Part shown: positions 46,595-59,411 of the stretch, one piece after another | How positions within the stretch are numbered: position 1 is the stretch's first letter | How the letters are laid out: each line of letters begins with the position of its first letter | DNA from: Calliopum simillimum | Taxonomy: Eukaryota; Arthropoda; Insecta; Diptera; Lauxaniidae | Reading direction: 5' to 3' | NCBI GenBank assembly: GCA_951812925.1 | Contig: OX638368.1 | Span: forward strand, 122,907,309 to 122,971,308 | DNA: 64,000 nt | Translations under genes and position numbers: made by a program | Notes under the pieces: generated by a model | The model's input: the letters and a program-made list of their open reading frames with translations, nothing else | What the model was told of the DNA's origin: nothing | The model's database searches: none

Positions 46595-48463
46595 TAGAAG
46601 CAAAGGCTGCAATCACACGCTATCATCAAACGCAACTAGATGTAACTATCAAACATGTCCACGACTTAAGGAGACACAACCACCTTTGTTTCTATACCTC
46701 TATGATAGTGCCATCTACTTGTATTTGATGATAGCTTGCGATAGTGATAGTGTAGATATGTTCAAGAAAAAAATGGAGACTGCTGCATTTGCTTCTATAC
46801 CCCTCATATGACCTTTTTGTTTTCAAGTGGGCTGTGTCACTTAAAGTAAAATTGAGGTGGTCGAATTTAGGCCACAAGGTGAACCTAGTGCTCATTTAGA
46901 TATAAAAATAATATCGAGCAAATCGTGACTTCTATTCCCCATTGTTTTGATTTTTTCACTCTTCTTCTGCTTACAGAAGCGAAAGCAACAAAAGTGTTTG
47001 GATTTCTATTTTCTTTAAGTTTGTTTAGGAATCCACCTTTACCGAGTCTGTCAATAGTGCTCCGCGCTCTCAAAAAACGACTTATAAACAGCTCATCATC
47101 ATTCTCTATACAAGTGCTAAAACGGTTATTTAAATTTTTTCACTTTTATAGTGGAGAGCATAAGAAAAAGACACTTGAGCAACAACAACAATAAAAATAT
47201 TTACAACACAATAACAACAATTTATTTAATTGAGCGATCGCACTACTTGTAGTGTGTATGTATGTATTCATGTATCAACGTACTAAATAAGTATGAGCTG
47301 TTATCAGTCATGTTATTGCTGCTGCCGTCGTTGTTACTTTTGGCATTGTTTACGAAGTTAAAAAAAGGCCACATTTCTTTTTAATTTTTTTTTTTTAGAA
47401 TTCTTACGAGTTCCATTTGATGTGCGGAGGGATTCTCGCAATCGTCGCCGGTTTGTGTTGTACTCAGTACATTCATTCGCTCGCTCTGTTTCTTTGTTGA
47501 TCAATTTAATTCTTTTTTTTCCACAACAAATCATACGTTGTGATTGCAACGGCGGAGAATAATTGAAAAATTGAAGAACTTAAAATTGAAAAATAATTGA
47601 AAAACAACGACGACGACGACATCAACGACCACCAGCCCAATCGAAATCGTTTATATTTGCGGTCAGTTGCATGGCGTGTGGAAGTGTTTTCACTCTATCG
47701 TCCGTCGTCTTCCTTCGATTTATTGTGTTATTTTATCGGTCATCATTTAAACACTCAATAGCATCGTGAGAATTAAGTAGGAAAATTGTATTAAATTGTA
47801 TGTGATGCTAATAAATTCTGACAAGTGTTTTCAAAACGCTTCAATACCAAATTGAACGCCAAAGTTGTAGAAGTAAATTAAGCGCCGGAACGAACGATTA
47901 TTCTGTTAAGTGTTCATCACCGGTAACAAAAAAAAAAAAAAACAAAAAAATAAAACAAAAATCCAAAAAAACCAAAAAAGTTAAACGCGATCATACGATA
48001 GTTTTTACTGATTTGATGTGTCTAAATTGCCTGATTACGACGACAACAACAACAACAACAGCAACAACAACAGAGAAGGCGCAGTTCGCTATGACACTCA
48101 AGTAAATGAGATCGCGAAGATCACATTCATCAGCACAAAGTACGAATATCGTCGCTCATCGATAAAGTTATGCAGCATCAGCATCATCCATACTAAAATA
48201 TACAAACATACATATGTGCATAAGTAGTTGGATGCACTCGCTAACTAACTTTTGCGTATTACAAGCCATACTATCAGTTTATATGACAAAAAATTCTACA
48301 CTTTCCAATGAACCCGTGCTGCATCGCAACAACTAATCATAGTTAGAGACTCTGAATAAAGAAACGTTTAACACTCAATTAGGATTCATTTTGTATACTG
48401 GAGTATTGGAGCATTTAAAAGACTTGGTGGATACATACGCAAAAGAACAAAAAAGAAATAAAA
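46595..48463. other. mino upstream region and 5' UTR
   Basis: No other gene is seen. The last part, with (CAA/CAG)n at about 48039-48072 and A-rich tracts, is probably mino 5' UTR. The transcription start cannot be fixed. Confidence 0.4.
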
Positions 48464-51400
48464 ATGTTGGAGACTGCGTTAAATATGCTGCAAAGCTTTG
48501 TTGGCTTCTCCGTTGGATTTTCATTATTGGGATGCGTTGAGGCGACATCTGTTGCACTTATTATATATTACATCTATTCCAAGACAAGGTAAGATTTCAA
48601 CTTTATGGAGTTTAATCGTTAAGTGCAAAGTTTGCCCTATGGAAAATCCACTAGTCTAGAAATTATTTTCTGTTTAAATTAAAAAGTCTCCTAATGTTAT
48701 AGTCTCGGTTCCCGGAAATAACGCCAGAAAAAATCTCCATACAAAATTATGGCATTATTTCCATTTCGGTTTGGATATAAAGCCAAAAACTTCTGGCGTT
48801 TTTTCCAAAAATTATAGCCTTATTTCCAAAAGTTATGTGGTTTACAAAAAGGAAATAATGACTGAAATTTTTTTGTAAAAATGCGCCAGAAATTTTCTGG
48901 CATTAATTTTTGGAAATAAGCCAAAATTTAAGTTTGAAATAACGCCAGTATTTTGGAAATAATGCCTTAGGAAATAACGCCAGAAAAGTTTATGGAAATA
49001 AAAACAGAAAAATCTCCATACAAAATTTTGGCGTTATTTCCATTTTGTTTTGGAAATAAAGCCAAAAATTTGTTTTCTAGTTAATTTTTCGATTTATTTC
49101 CAAAAATTTATGGCATAAAGTATCTGGCTTTATTTCCAAAAATTTTCTGGCGTTATTTCCTTTTTGTAAACTACATAAATTTTGGAAATAAACCAATAAT
49201 ACATTTTTGAAAAAAAATGCCAGAAAAGCTTTTGGCTTTATTTCCAAAACAAAAAGGAAGTAATGCCAGAATTTTAGATGAAGATTTTTCGGTCTTTATT
49301 TCCAAAAAATTTTCTGGTGTTATCTCCTATGGCATTATTTACAAAAATTCTGGCATTATTACCTAGTTAATTTTTGGCTTTATTTCCAAAAATAAATGCA
49401 TAAAAATTGTAATAGACCTTCAAAATCTTAAGTTACCATTAAAAAACCCTTTTTTTTGTAGCTCAGTTTTTTCTTCACCAATTTTGGAGTTTTTTATGGC
49501 TTCCTATAGAAAATATATTATATTTTCTTTCTAAAAATATGAATTGTCATGTAAGTGGAATTGAAATATGTTAGTTTCGAGGAAAATTTAAATTTGCAAA
49601 TGTTTTTTTTGTCTTTTATTAGACAATAAATATAATGAAAAGTAAAGCATATACAGGGTGGTTGGAAATCTATAGAACACCGAAAAATGTACAACTTCTC
49701 TTAGTTCCATTTCTCCAAATTCGCAAAACCAACGGAGTTATTGTAGTAAGTACATAAAGGAACAAAAGTAATGTCATAATATGAATTGGCTGGCATTTCG
49801 TTAGTAATTAATAAAATTGGGCTCTGTTTTCACTAAAAGTTTACTTGTTGGTACTAAATAAGTTGAAGAAATTATATTGGCCAAATAACCGAGTATTATA
49901 GCATAAAATGCGTATGATATTACTTTTGCCTCTTTGTTCCACTTTAAAAAAACCAATTCATTTGATTTTAATGTACGTAAAGGGGCAAAAGCAGTGCCAT
50001 TATAATCGGTTATTTGACCGACCATTAGAAAATATGCAAGTCCACTTTCAAACATGGTATAAGATTTTCTGTTCGCACTATGAGTAAAATTTGCAAAATC
50101 TCTGCAACTTTTCTTTTAAGTTATTTGGTTCATCTGTAACTTCTTTATTGTTGACATTTTCGGAATAAGACTCTTCTTCTAATAATCTGGACAAAAGGCA
50201 ATCCAAAGACAATCCATTCAAAACAGTATTAAGGCACGGTGCTTAGCAAAATGAATAAAGTGTTTTGTAAACATAATTTAAGTCTATTAAAAAAGCACTA
50301 ATTTGACTAAATTTAAATAAATTTCAAATATAGTATAGCGTTCCTCTCGCCAAATTACTTTTTTTATACAAAATTGTATGCGAAAATTCTTCACTCGGTG
50401 TTTTCCATCATATTAAAGTTCTGTAAAACTGTCGAAAAATGCTAAGTTGTTTTAAGTCCTTCATGCATGACTAAATGCTGTTGGATTCAATGTCATAGCT
50501 GGCCCCGTTCTTGTTTTATGACCCCAAACAGTTGGCTCCAATGGGTCTAAATTTGAAAAAAATTAAAAAAGAAAAACACTGGAGTATGCAGAAAGTTTGG
50601 TGCATGTCTCCAGAGTAAAAAAAAAAAAATGCAAACCGGAAAGTTCTGGCTTAAACCCTTCAGGAGATATTGATTTTTAACCAATATTTTTTTCAAGCTT
50701 TTTATTTAAAAATTAAATTTTTGCGTATTAAAAAAAAAAAACAATTACAAACAGGCGCGAAAATAGTCATTCCGATGTTCTTTTTGATGCAGAATCTGAA
50801 TCTAATCGCATAATTGCTCTATCGAATTGAATTTTGTGATATCCATGCTTGGTTTTTAAATCGAAGCAATTTCAAGGGTGAGAAGCGTGCACGATACGAA
50901 AATTATTATAAAAGACTCATTACTTATATCGAAGACCATCGACAGTCTTTGGTGAAAAAAAAAAAGACTGTATGAGAGTGAGTTGTTCCAACATAGCTCC
51001 ATATATCTCTTTATCCTCTAAAAAAACTAAAAAAAAAGAAAGTAATTGACCACATTATTTCGGGGGTCTATGTACTTTTCAAACACTGCTAATACATTAA
51101 TTGAGTTTGATTTCATAAAGGTCATGCATTTAAAAGTTATAAGGTAACAAACCAACTGCGCTATATCTATGTAGAACGTGACCAGACTGCACATATTTAT
51201 GACACTAAAATATACATATATGCATGTACATTTAAGTTAGTCATAAGATAAACTTATTAGCTACGAATATATTGTGCCGGAATTCAAGATCAATGTTAAA
51301 ATGTACTCGTATACTTATTTAATTTTCCATGGAGAGTACAAAATGTAAATTTGACACTTTAAGGTGTTTAACACAATTTGAAGAGCAATTTATCGAAAAA

Positions 51401-54400
51401 CTCAGAAAGTAAGGTACACATTACATAAAAGTGAAGTTACTTATTGAGTTTAAGGCTTATGTTTCTGAGAGTAAATTGATGAAGTTATTTCTGGTTAAAT
51501 CTGTCATTTAATCACATTGAATAGATTAAAAATGGATAGAGAACTGAGTACTTGAGATAAAGATGTGCTTGGATTAATTTCCGTCGTACTCGTATTGTAC
51601 ACAAGATATTCAAAAGCCCATGAATTAGCTTATTTGCTTTATGGTCCATTCTCACTTGTCTGGTTAACGGCATTAAATTAGTTTATATCTAGTTAAGAAC
51701 AAACCGGGTTAGTTTGCATAAAAGTTTTAGTTATTTTTTAATGAACTAGATAGATAACTAAAAAAATGGTCAGCTGCCGCCCTGAACTTAAAAAAAAATC
51801 TAGAGAAAATTAACAAATTAGTTTAGAATACTATATACCGCTCATTTACTACAAGAACAGCACAACTCAAAAATGCGAGTTTTGAGTTAATGATGCAGAA
51901 TTATTCGTTACAAGAATCGCCCAGTGGTCAAAATTCGACCACAAATGTATTAAATAATTTTTTTAAGTTTTTTTATTTTATGGTTATGTTTTAGTTTTAA
52001 TTATTTTAACATATTAAGGCGTTATTTAAGAAAGTCGGAAAATTTTTAAAATTAAAATTTAAATTTGTTAAATTTATTTGTTTTTTAAACTTTTTATTTT
52101 AAAAACAATAAATTTTCAGTTACTAAATAACGCTCTAATAAATTAAAATATGTAGAATTAAATAATTTTGGTACTTTTTGGAACCTTTTAGTACTTATTT
52201 TTTGCTATTTGGTACGAAATAGAAAATCTCATTTATTATCCCTGGTAACTATAATTCAAGTGAAATATAAATTAAATAAAAAGTGCTATGCTTTTTGTCT
52301 TTCTCCTTTGTGCTTTATCCTTTGTTCAGCTCTGTGTGACCGTGTATTTTGTTGTTATAATTATTGAAAAATTTCTAATTAGTTTTACCTAGCTTAAAGT
52401 CAAAATATTAACATAATTTTAACTTTGTGCACATCTGCACACAAATACCTTTCTAATGGTATATAGTTTTAAGTCTTATTCCATTTCTAACAAAGTAAAA
52501 AAAGATGAACAAGTTTTTGTCTTGCGTATTAATATATAGATACCATGCTTCATATTGTGTAAAAATATCATAATAATATCTGTTACAGTCAACGTTGGAG
52601 AACGATATAACTTTTTCAATTGAAAACTTAAAAAGTATTTTCTGCAAAATCGAGTTTTTTGACTTGAGCCGTTCTTATAGTAAATGAGCAATATGGTTTC
52701 CAAAATGTTACATTTTGGCTATTGTCCAGTTTATTTTTTGATGAATACCTTATTTTTCGTTTTGGACAAAATTAACAAAACTATGTTTTTTTTAAATTTG
52801 ATGCTCTGGAAAAACAGTTTTTTTTTTGTAAAGTCCTTTGTCTTTAACGAAGTTTTTTGAATTACGATCGAATTTGGTTTGAGTACTCTTTTCGGCCTTT
52901 TTCAGTTACTTATTTTGATATGATTAGCTAGGTACAAACGATGCATACTAGTTTAATAAAAAATACTCCTCTATGTCATCAAATTGTTCGATTAGTCGAA
53001 TTATGACTAAGATGTTATTGTACAGAATGTGGACATCGACCCATTTTTTTTTCAGGTATCGAATCAGCGATCAAGAAAAGATATAATCCTGCAATTTGAT
53101 AGCAAAGGCATATGATAATGGAAACCAACGCTTGGTGAGGCGTGCCTAGCTGTTAATACAAACGAACAGAAATGTATACCATGCTCAAACAAAAAAAAAA
53201 AAATTGTTTATCCTCAAAAACGAACTCTTTAAATGTATTCCTTCTTTATTTGAATATCTTGCATATTAACACCTTTCGTGTGCATGCGATCGCATGAAAA
53301 ACTTCATGCATATTTTTAAGTTAAATTTTCCTTTGCAAATACCTAATAACAAAATCAAATTGTATGTAAGTAATTAAATAAAACAGCCTATTGTTTATTT
53401 TTATTAAAAACTTTTTGTTTTTAAATAAATAAGTAGGTACGCATCAACCTACATATGTCGCGTTTGTTAACATTTTCGGGTTAGATTTCAAATTGAACTT
53501 TAATGGTTTCGTGTTGCTTTTGCAAAGCTCATGTTAGATTACCGATCGACGATTTATGTAAATAAATTTATTCGTTCATATGCGTACGCTTCATCTTTTC
53601 ATAAGGGACACTTGAAGCTAAACAAGTAAAACATTTAAATTTACAAATAAGATTTTCGATATGGGCATTTCCATAGTGTCGAACGTGACCGTCGAACACA
53701 TTTAAAGTAAAAAAAGAGTCAAAATAAAAAATACTTTTATTTTGACGATAGGCTTAACTTATAGCTCTTAATTAGCCCTATAATTGGTGCTAAGGTTGAT
53801 TTTGGGCAATTTTTCATCTTCAAGATAATTGCAAACGCACGGGACAAACACAGAAGTGGTTTTTGAGGCCAACAATTTAAACGCCGATTTCATGAAAACT
53901 TAAGGCAATATTTCAATGTGGCTAATTTTGGAATGTTGTGCATTGATGTCTTTTAAAAATGGTTTTGATTTACTATTTTTTTTCTTAATTTTATTTTAAT
54001 CAGTGATCATTACATATAGCTTTCGCGTTTAAAAGTTGGTAACATGCAAAATTGATACATTTCACAAAAAAAAGTCCCATTTTTAAAACATGCCACTTTT
54101 TCTAAAAGTATCAAATGGTGGAAAACTTGTTAAATTCATTATAATGTTTCCAAAAGTATGCACAATGGCGTGAAAAGCATATATTTTGAACAAACGACAA
54201 TTCTTGGGACTCCAGTTAATCAATTTGAACAATTTCTTTTTTAAACTATTTGTTATTGATACGGTTTCAATTTCTACTTGCGGAATTCTAAAATTCGAAA
54301 ATCTAAGATGGCTAATCCAATATGGCAGACTTTGATTTTACGTAAAAATTATATTTTTTTTCAAAAATTATAATAAATTATAAAAAAATGTCACTTATAA

Positions 54401-57400
54401 GTTGGTTATAGTTTTTAATCATTTTTCGCTTTGATTTGGCTGTGGGAAGAATAATTTTGCAGCTTGAAAATTTTAGGGTGTTTCGAAAACTTTTCATTTT
54501 TTTCAGTGTAAAAATTAAAAAACCTTTAGCTGTAGTTTTTCTTTCTTGTGTTTATAGCCTGATTCAATACCTTTCCCAAAATGATCCATACATGAAAATC
54601 GGTTAAAGAATGTCCAAGTTATTGACAATTATGCGAGGAAAGTTTGTCACAATTTACTAATTTTTCCACTCTTTGCAACCCTCCACAAGCCATAAAAAAA
54701 TAGCAAAATTTTTTGTTTTTTGGTATTTCTATCAGACTGGGCATACAACGAAACCATGTACCAAATTTCATCGAAATCGGAAGGGGTGTGGCACATCTTT
54801 TTGCGCTAGAAATGGAATGGCTGAATACACGTACGCCCTCTTTCCAATCATCTCCACATTGGCAGGTGTTTGGAAGACAGTATTAATCTATGTACCAAGT
54901 TTCAGAACGATAGCTCCTGTAGGTGCAGAGATATATCATTTTAAGCTTGTTTTTTTTGCTAAGATGAATTTGATTTGGAAAAGGGTGAATTTGTTTTGGA
55001 AAAAGTTGAATTCATTTGGAAAAAGCTGAATTTGATTTGAATGGGGGCGAATTTGATTTGGAAAAAGTTGATTTTGATTTGAAAAATTTGAGTTTGATTT
55101 AAAAAAAGTTGAATTTGAATTGATAAAGTATGAATTTGGTGTGAAAAGGTTGAACTTGGAGTGTAAAACCTGTAATACAAAAATAATGAGTCATGTTCCG
55201 AAATTCGATTCTCATCGGTTTTGAAATTGAATCAATTTTAAAGTGCTCTCTTTTTCGAAAGACAATGCGTTTCAATAAATAAAATTTTCTATCGGTTTCA
55301 ATCCAATTTGGTGTTAATCACCGAAATGCGGGACATCTAAATTCGGATTCAATTCCGATGTCGATCAAAAGTGCATTCCAAAAAGTTGTGGAATTCACAA
55401 GCTCGTTAGCAACAATTGTAGCAAAGGTAACTAACGATAAACAACAATATTATTTAGTGGTATTTCTAAGCATAATTTTGACAATTACGAGTATTATAGC
55501 TATGCAACTTTGACACTCATTATCTTTATGTTGTTTACTTTGCTAAAGATTTTTTTACGTTCATATAATGGATATCTTACCGAAAACAACGTTAATTGTT
55601 GTTTTTAAAAGCAAAAAGCAGTAAAAGTGATTGTTTTTAGGAAAACATTAAGTTCAAAGGTCTCCTATACTTTACGCTGCATAATACAGTGATATGTTAA
55701 GAATTTATACAGTGCTTTTTGCTTCAATATTGCGCAACACCTGTAGCAGGGTGCACTTATGACTACTTGAGCAGTGTTCCCAAATGTTGCACCTAAGTAT
55801 GTAAATATAAGTATTTCTGCTGCGGCAGTACTTACGCATTTCCGAAAAAAACTAATAATAACTATGATTTTGGGAATAGAACTACTACTTACTATCTATC
55901 TACAAACATTGTTATATAGCTATAATTTCAGTTCCGCGGTACGAGTGTAAATGGTAGTTCTGTGGACGCTAGCTTCATGCCGTCCGGGTCACAGGTTGTG
56001 GATAGTGGACGACTTCTAGAGTTTAGCCTCGAATACACGAATAAGCGGTCCCGGACAGATGGTTCTTGTATGAATTCCACCAAAATTTTTAAACAAGTTT
56101 TGTTTTTAAGAAATCTTTTTATGTGGGCATTGAACTTAAACTTTGTATTGATGTAACTAATTTGTTTGTGAACTTAATAGAGCATGGATTGATTTAGATT
56201 ATTAGCTGCCAACAATGAAAATACATTGATGGTCGGAGCTTACTGTTCAGTGTTTTTGAGTAAAACAACAATAAAAACACAAAAAACAAGGCAAAAATAC
56301 ACATAAATAAAAAAATAAAAAAAGTGTATCGGAAGGCTGGTTTGCGTTACTAGTTTCGGGACCCACCACAGGTCAAAATTGACTATAATAAGTCAATTCC
56401 TCATCAGACGCTTTGCCGACATCTTATAGAATTTTGCAAGCATACTTTATTTAACTTTTAGCATAGATTAAACGAGAATCACAGCTACAAGAAAAACACA
56501 GCACATGCAAAAATTCCAATTTCTTTGTTTTTTCCCTTTATATGCATTGCCCTGCCGTTGTGAATCATCGATATTATACTATTTTTGCATAGCGCTTCGT
56601 TTGCAAGGTTTTTTGCCGAGACAAAACGAAGTAGCAAGCGCATTCGTATGTTTATCAGTTGGATTGATTTAGGTTGGGGCTTTTGCCCGGCCATTTGCTT
56701 GACTTAATTCCCAAAAGGTCATTATATTCCTTTGCCAATGCGAACTCGTTATTGCAAATTTATCGAAAAAATAAAGCAAAACATAATGGTGAGTGGAACA
56801 TCTGGCGATTTCCAACGAGGATAAGGTGCAAAATCATCTTGAAATATGACTTTTGCTAAGAGCTCGCTTAGTCGGCCGATGCTAGCTAAAACGCCAATTT
56901 TAATGATGTCAATTTAAGCTGCAGAGTTAATATAACCTTCCAGAAGTGGAATCTCTCCAACCCATTGGCTTATTATTGCCCCACAGACCATCACATACGT
57001 ACACATGAAAGCTAATTTTTTAATTTTTTCCGCGAAGAACCGTACATTCCAAATCGGAACTCATTAGATTTGTTTTGCTCCCATCATAGAATATGACTTT
57101 AGCCCAATCGTTATACACCCAATTATTTTTTTTTTTTTTACACCAGCTTAATGAGAAAGACCGCATTTTGTGTGTGAGAATCGGTTTTTTCGCAGGACTG
57201 CGGGCAAAAAAGTTGTTTTCTCTCAAGCGGCGCTGTACAGTTGAGGTGCTTATTCTATATTTTGGTTATTCTTTACCTCCGCAGCAATTTTGGGACCGGT
57301 TTTAAGCCGATCCCGCAGGGCTATTTTTACAACACCTCTGTTTTCCCTCTCAGTTGTTTTTCTTGGACGGCCACTTCCAGTGCGACGCAATAAACTCTCT

Positions 57401-59380
57401 GTTTCTAAAAATCTTTTCAAAATTGTCATACGAAAGACTTACCAATACCAAATTTATATGCAATTATATCAATTTTTTGATTTTCGGTCAAAACCCTTTT
57501 TTTTAAATATCGTTGATTTAACGCCAACAGATATGAAGTAATTGCATTATTTGACAAAAATTTTTACTTACTATGCATACATACATATTTACAGTCATAA
57601 AAAATGGCGAAGAACCAACTATTTTAGCTAAAAATCCTTGTCGGCTTTTTTTTTGACCGTAAGTGTATATGTATAGAGACAATTATGTTGCATGCTCTAA
57701 ATTTTAAGATATTCTACTGGTTTAAGAACCCTAATTATTGGATAGTAAAGATTGTGATAAGGTTAAAGTAGTTTATTGTACTTTAATCAAAAAAACAATT
57801 AAGTTTTTACAATATTTTTATTTGATTATTTGGTTTTCTTATTCATTTCTAATTTATAACAAATACACAAAGTTATCGATTTGCCACTTTACTTTCTTTA
57901 AGCGATAAGTTTTTAGAACCATTCGCAACAGTAGCTATAAACTCGCTTATTTTTATATTTTATTGCATTATGAGGGATTACGATATTTAATGCAATTAAA
58001 CTCGCGAATCAAGTACAAAGCTCAAGAGTTGAATAATTTTACTTTGTAAATAAAAATGGATAAGATTAAAGAACAATGGAATATTTATTGCTTTTATACG
58101 TATTTATAAAATTGTTCTGTTTTATTTTGCAAACGCTTTCACTTGTGATAAGATATATTGGATTAACATATGAGTACTCGAATAATTGGACTTACGCATT
58201 TGTTTATTTGATTGGTAACATCAAAGATTGTTACGAATCGGAATTGCAGCAATTAGGCTTTCTTATTTTTATTATATTGAAGAGCTATTAATAAATAAAT
58301 AAACAAAGGAAACACGCTTTAGGTTGTTTGTTAAATATGCGATTAAAACATAACACAATAAATTTTACTAGCAGCTTAATAGAAACTAAATATATACATA
58401 TGTGTATGTATTATTTAATATTTTTTCCATCTAGCAACTTAAGGTACCTAGTTTAAATAGTTTTTTTTTAAAACATGATTCATCGCAGTGATTTCGTTCG
58501 ATATCTTTTTTGCTTTAAGATCTTACGGAAATTTCCTTATTGATTGTGGATTTCGGCAAGGAAATTTTCTTCCTTTCGTGCAGTTTGGTTCCAGTGTTTG
58601 CTAAATACTTATAAATTTCATTATAAAAGTCAAGATCATGAGCAAATGGGAGCTTATACAATCATTTTAGTTATTTAGAATGGTCAATTAGGTGTCTAAA
58701 AACAAATTTTAAAATAAAATTTAAAAAAATTGTATGGCTTTTCTGGTATTTTCTGAGACATAAGTGTCCCTATGGTCGTTAGGGGAGACTTTTTCTAATA
58801 CATTTTTATATGGGGGTTGAGATACCCTTATTTCAAAGGGTGATAACTCAGAAAGTAGTGGTTTGGATTTGGAGCTTTTTGATTACACCACCTTCTGGAA
58901 CCACAATGGAAGATTGAAAGCACAGCTTTCTGCAACTTCAAGTAAAGATATCTCGAAATTCTGCAATACTTATTTTATATGAGCGATTCTGGCCTCGGAT
59001 TCGAGTTCAGTATCGAAAAGTACGTTAGAACACAAATGTCTAGTAACAGGCTCATAAAGTTTTTTTATTTTGAGTGCCTGTGAAATTGGTGCAATTATAG
59101 TACAAAAGTGAGTTAAAAAGTTACCCTTCTCGACCATAGGGACAACAGTGTCCCTTTTTGATCATTACGATTTATCAATATACGCGCAACATAAATAATG
59201 GTTTGATAAATATGTAGAACAACAATTTATTTACCTGGCAAGGATTATTTTATACTTCTACAAGATGAGAAATACTTTTATGCCTATAAATTTGTTTGTT
59301 AAAAATATGAATTCCACACCATACAGACTGCTACTTTCGAGTGACCATAGGCACCTAACGGTTCTGTTTATGGTTTTTCC

Positions 59381-59411
<31 letters not shown>

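Noticed and set aside
52453..52703. Overlapping minus-strand ORFs METILLIYYKNG and MQKILFKFSIEK
   Set aside because: AT-rich sequence with two overlapping frames of equal quality and no family similarity.
54673..55180. ORFs of 118 and 73 aa with heptad-like repeats
   Set aside because: The repeat is nucleotide-level (21 bp) and open on both strands; not a coiled-coil gene.
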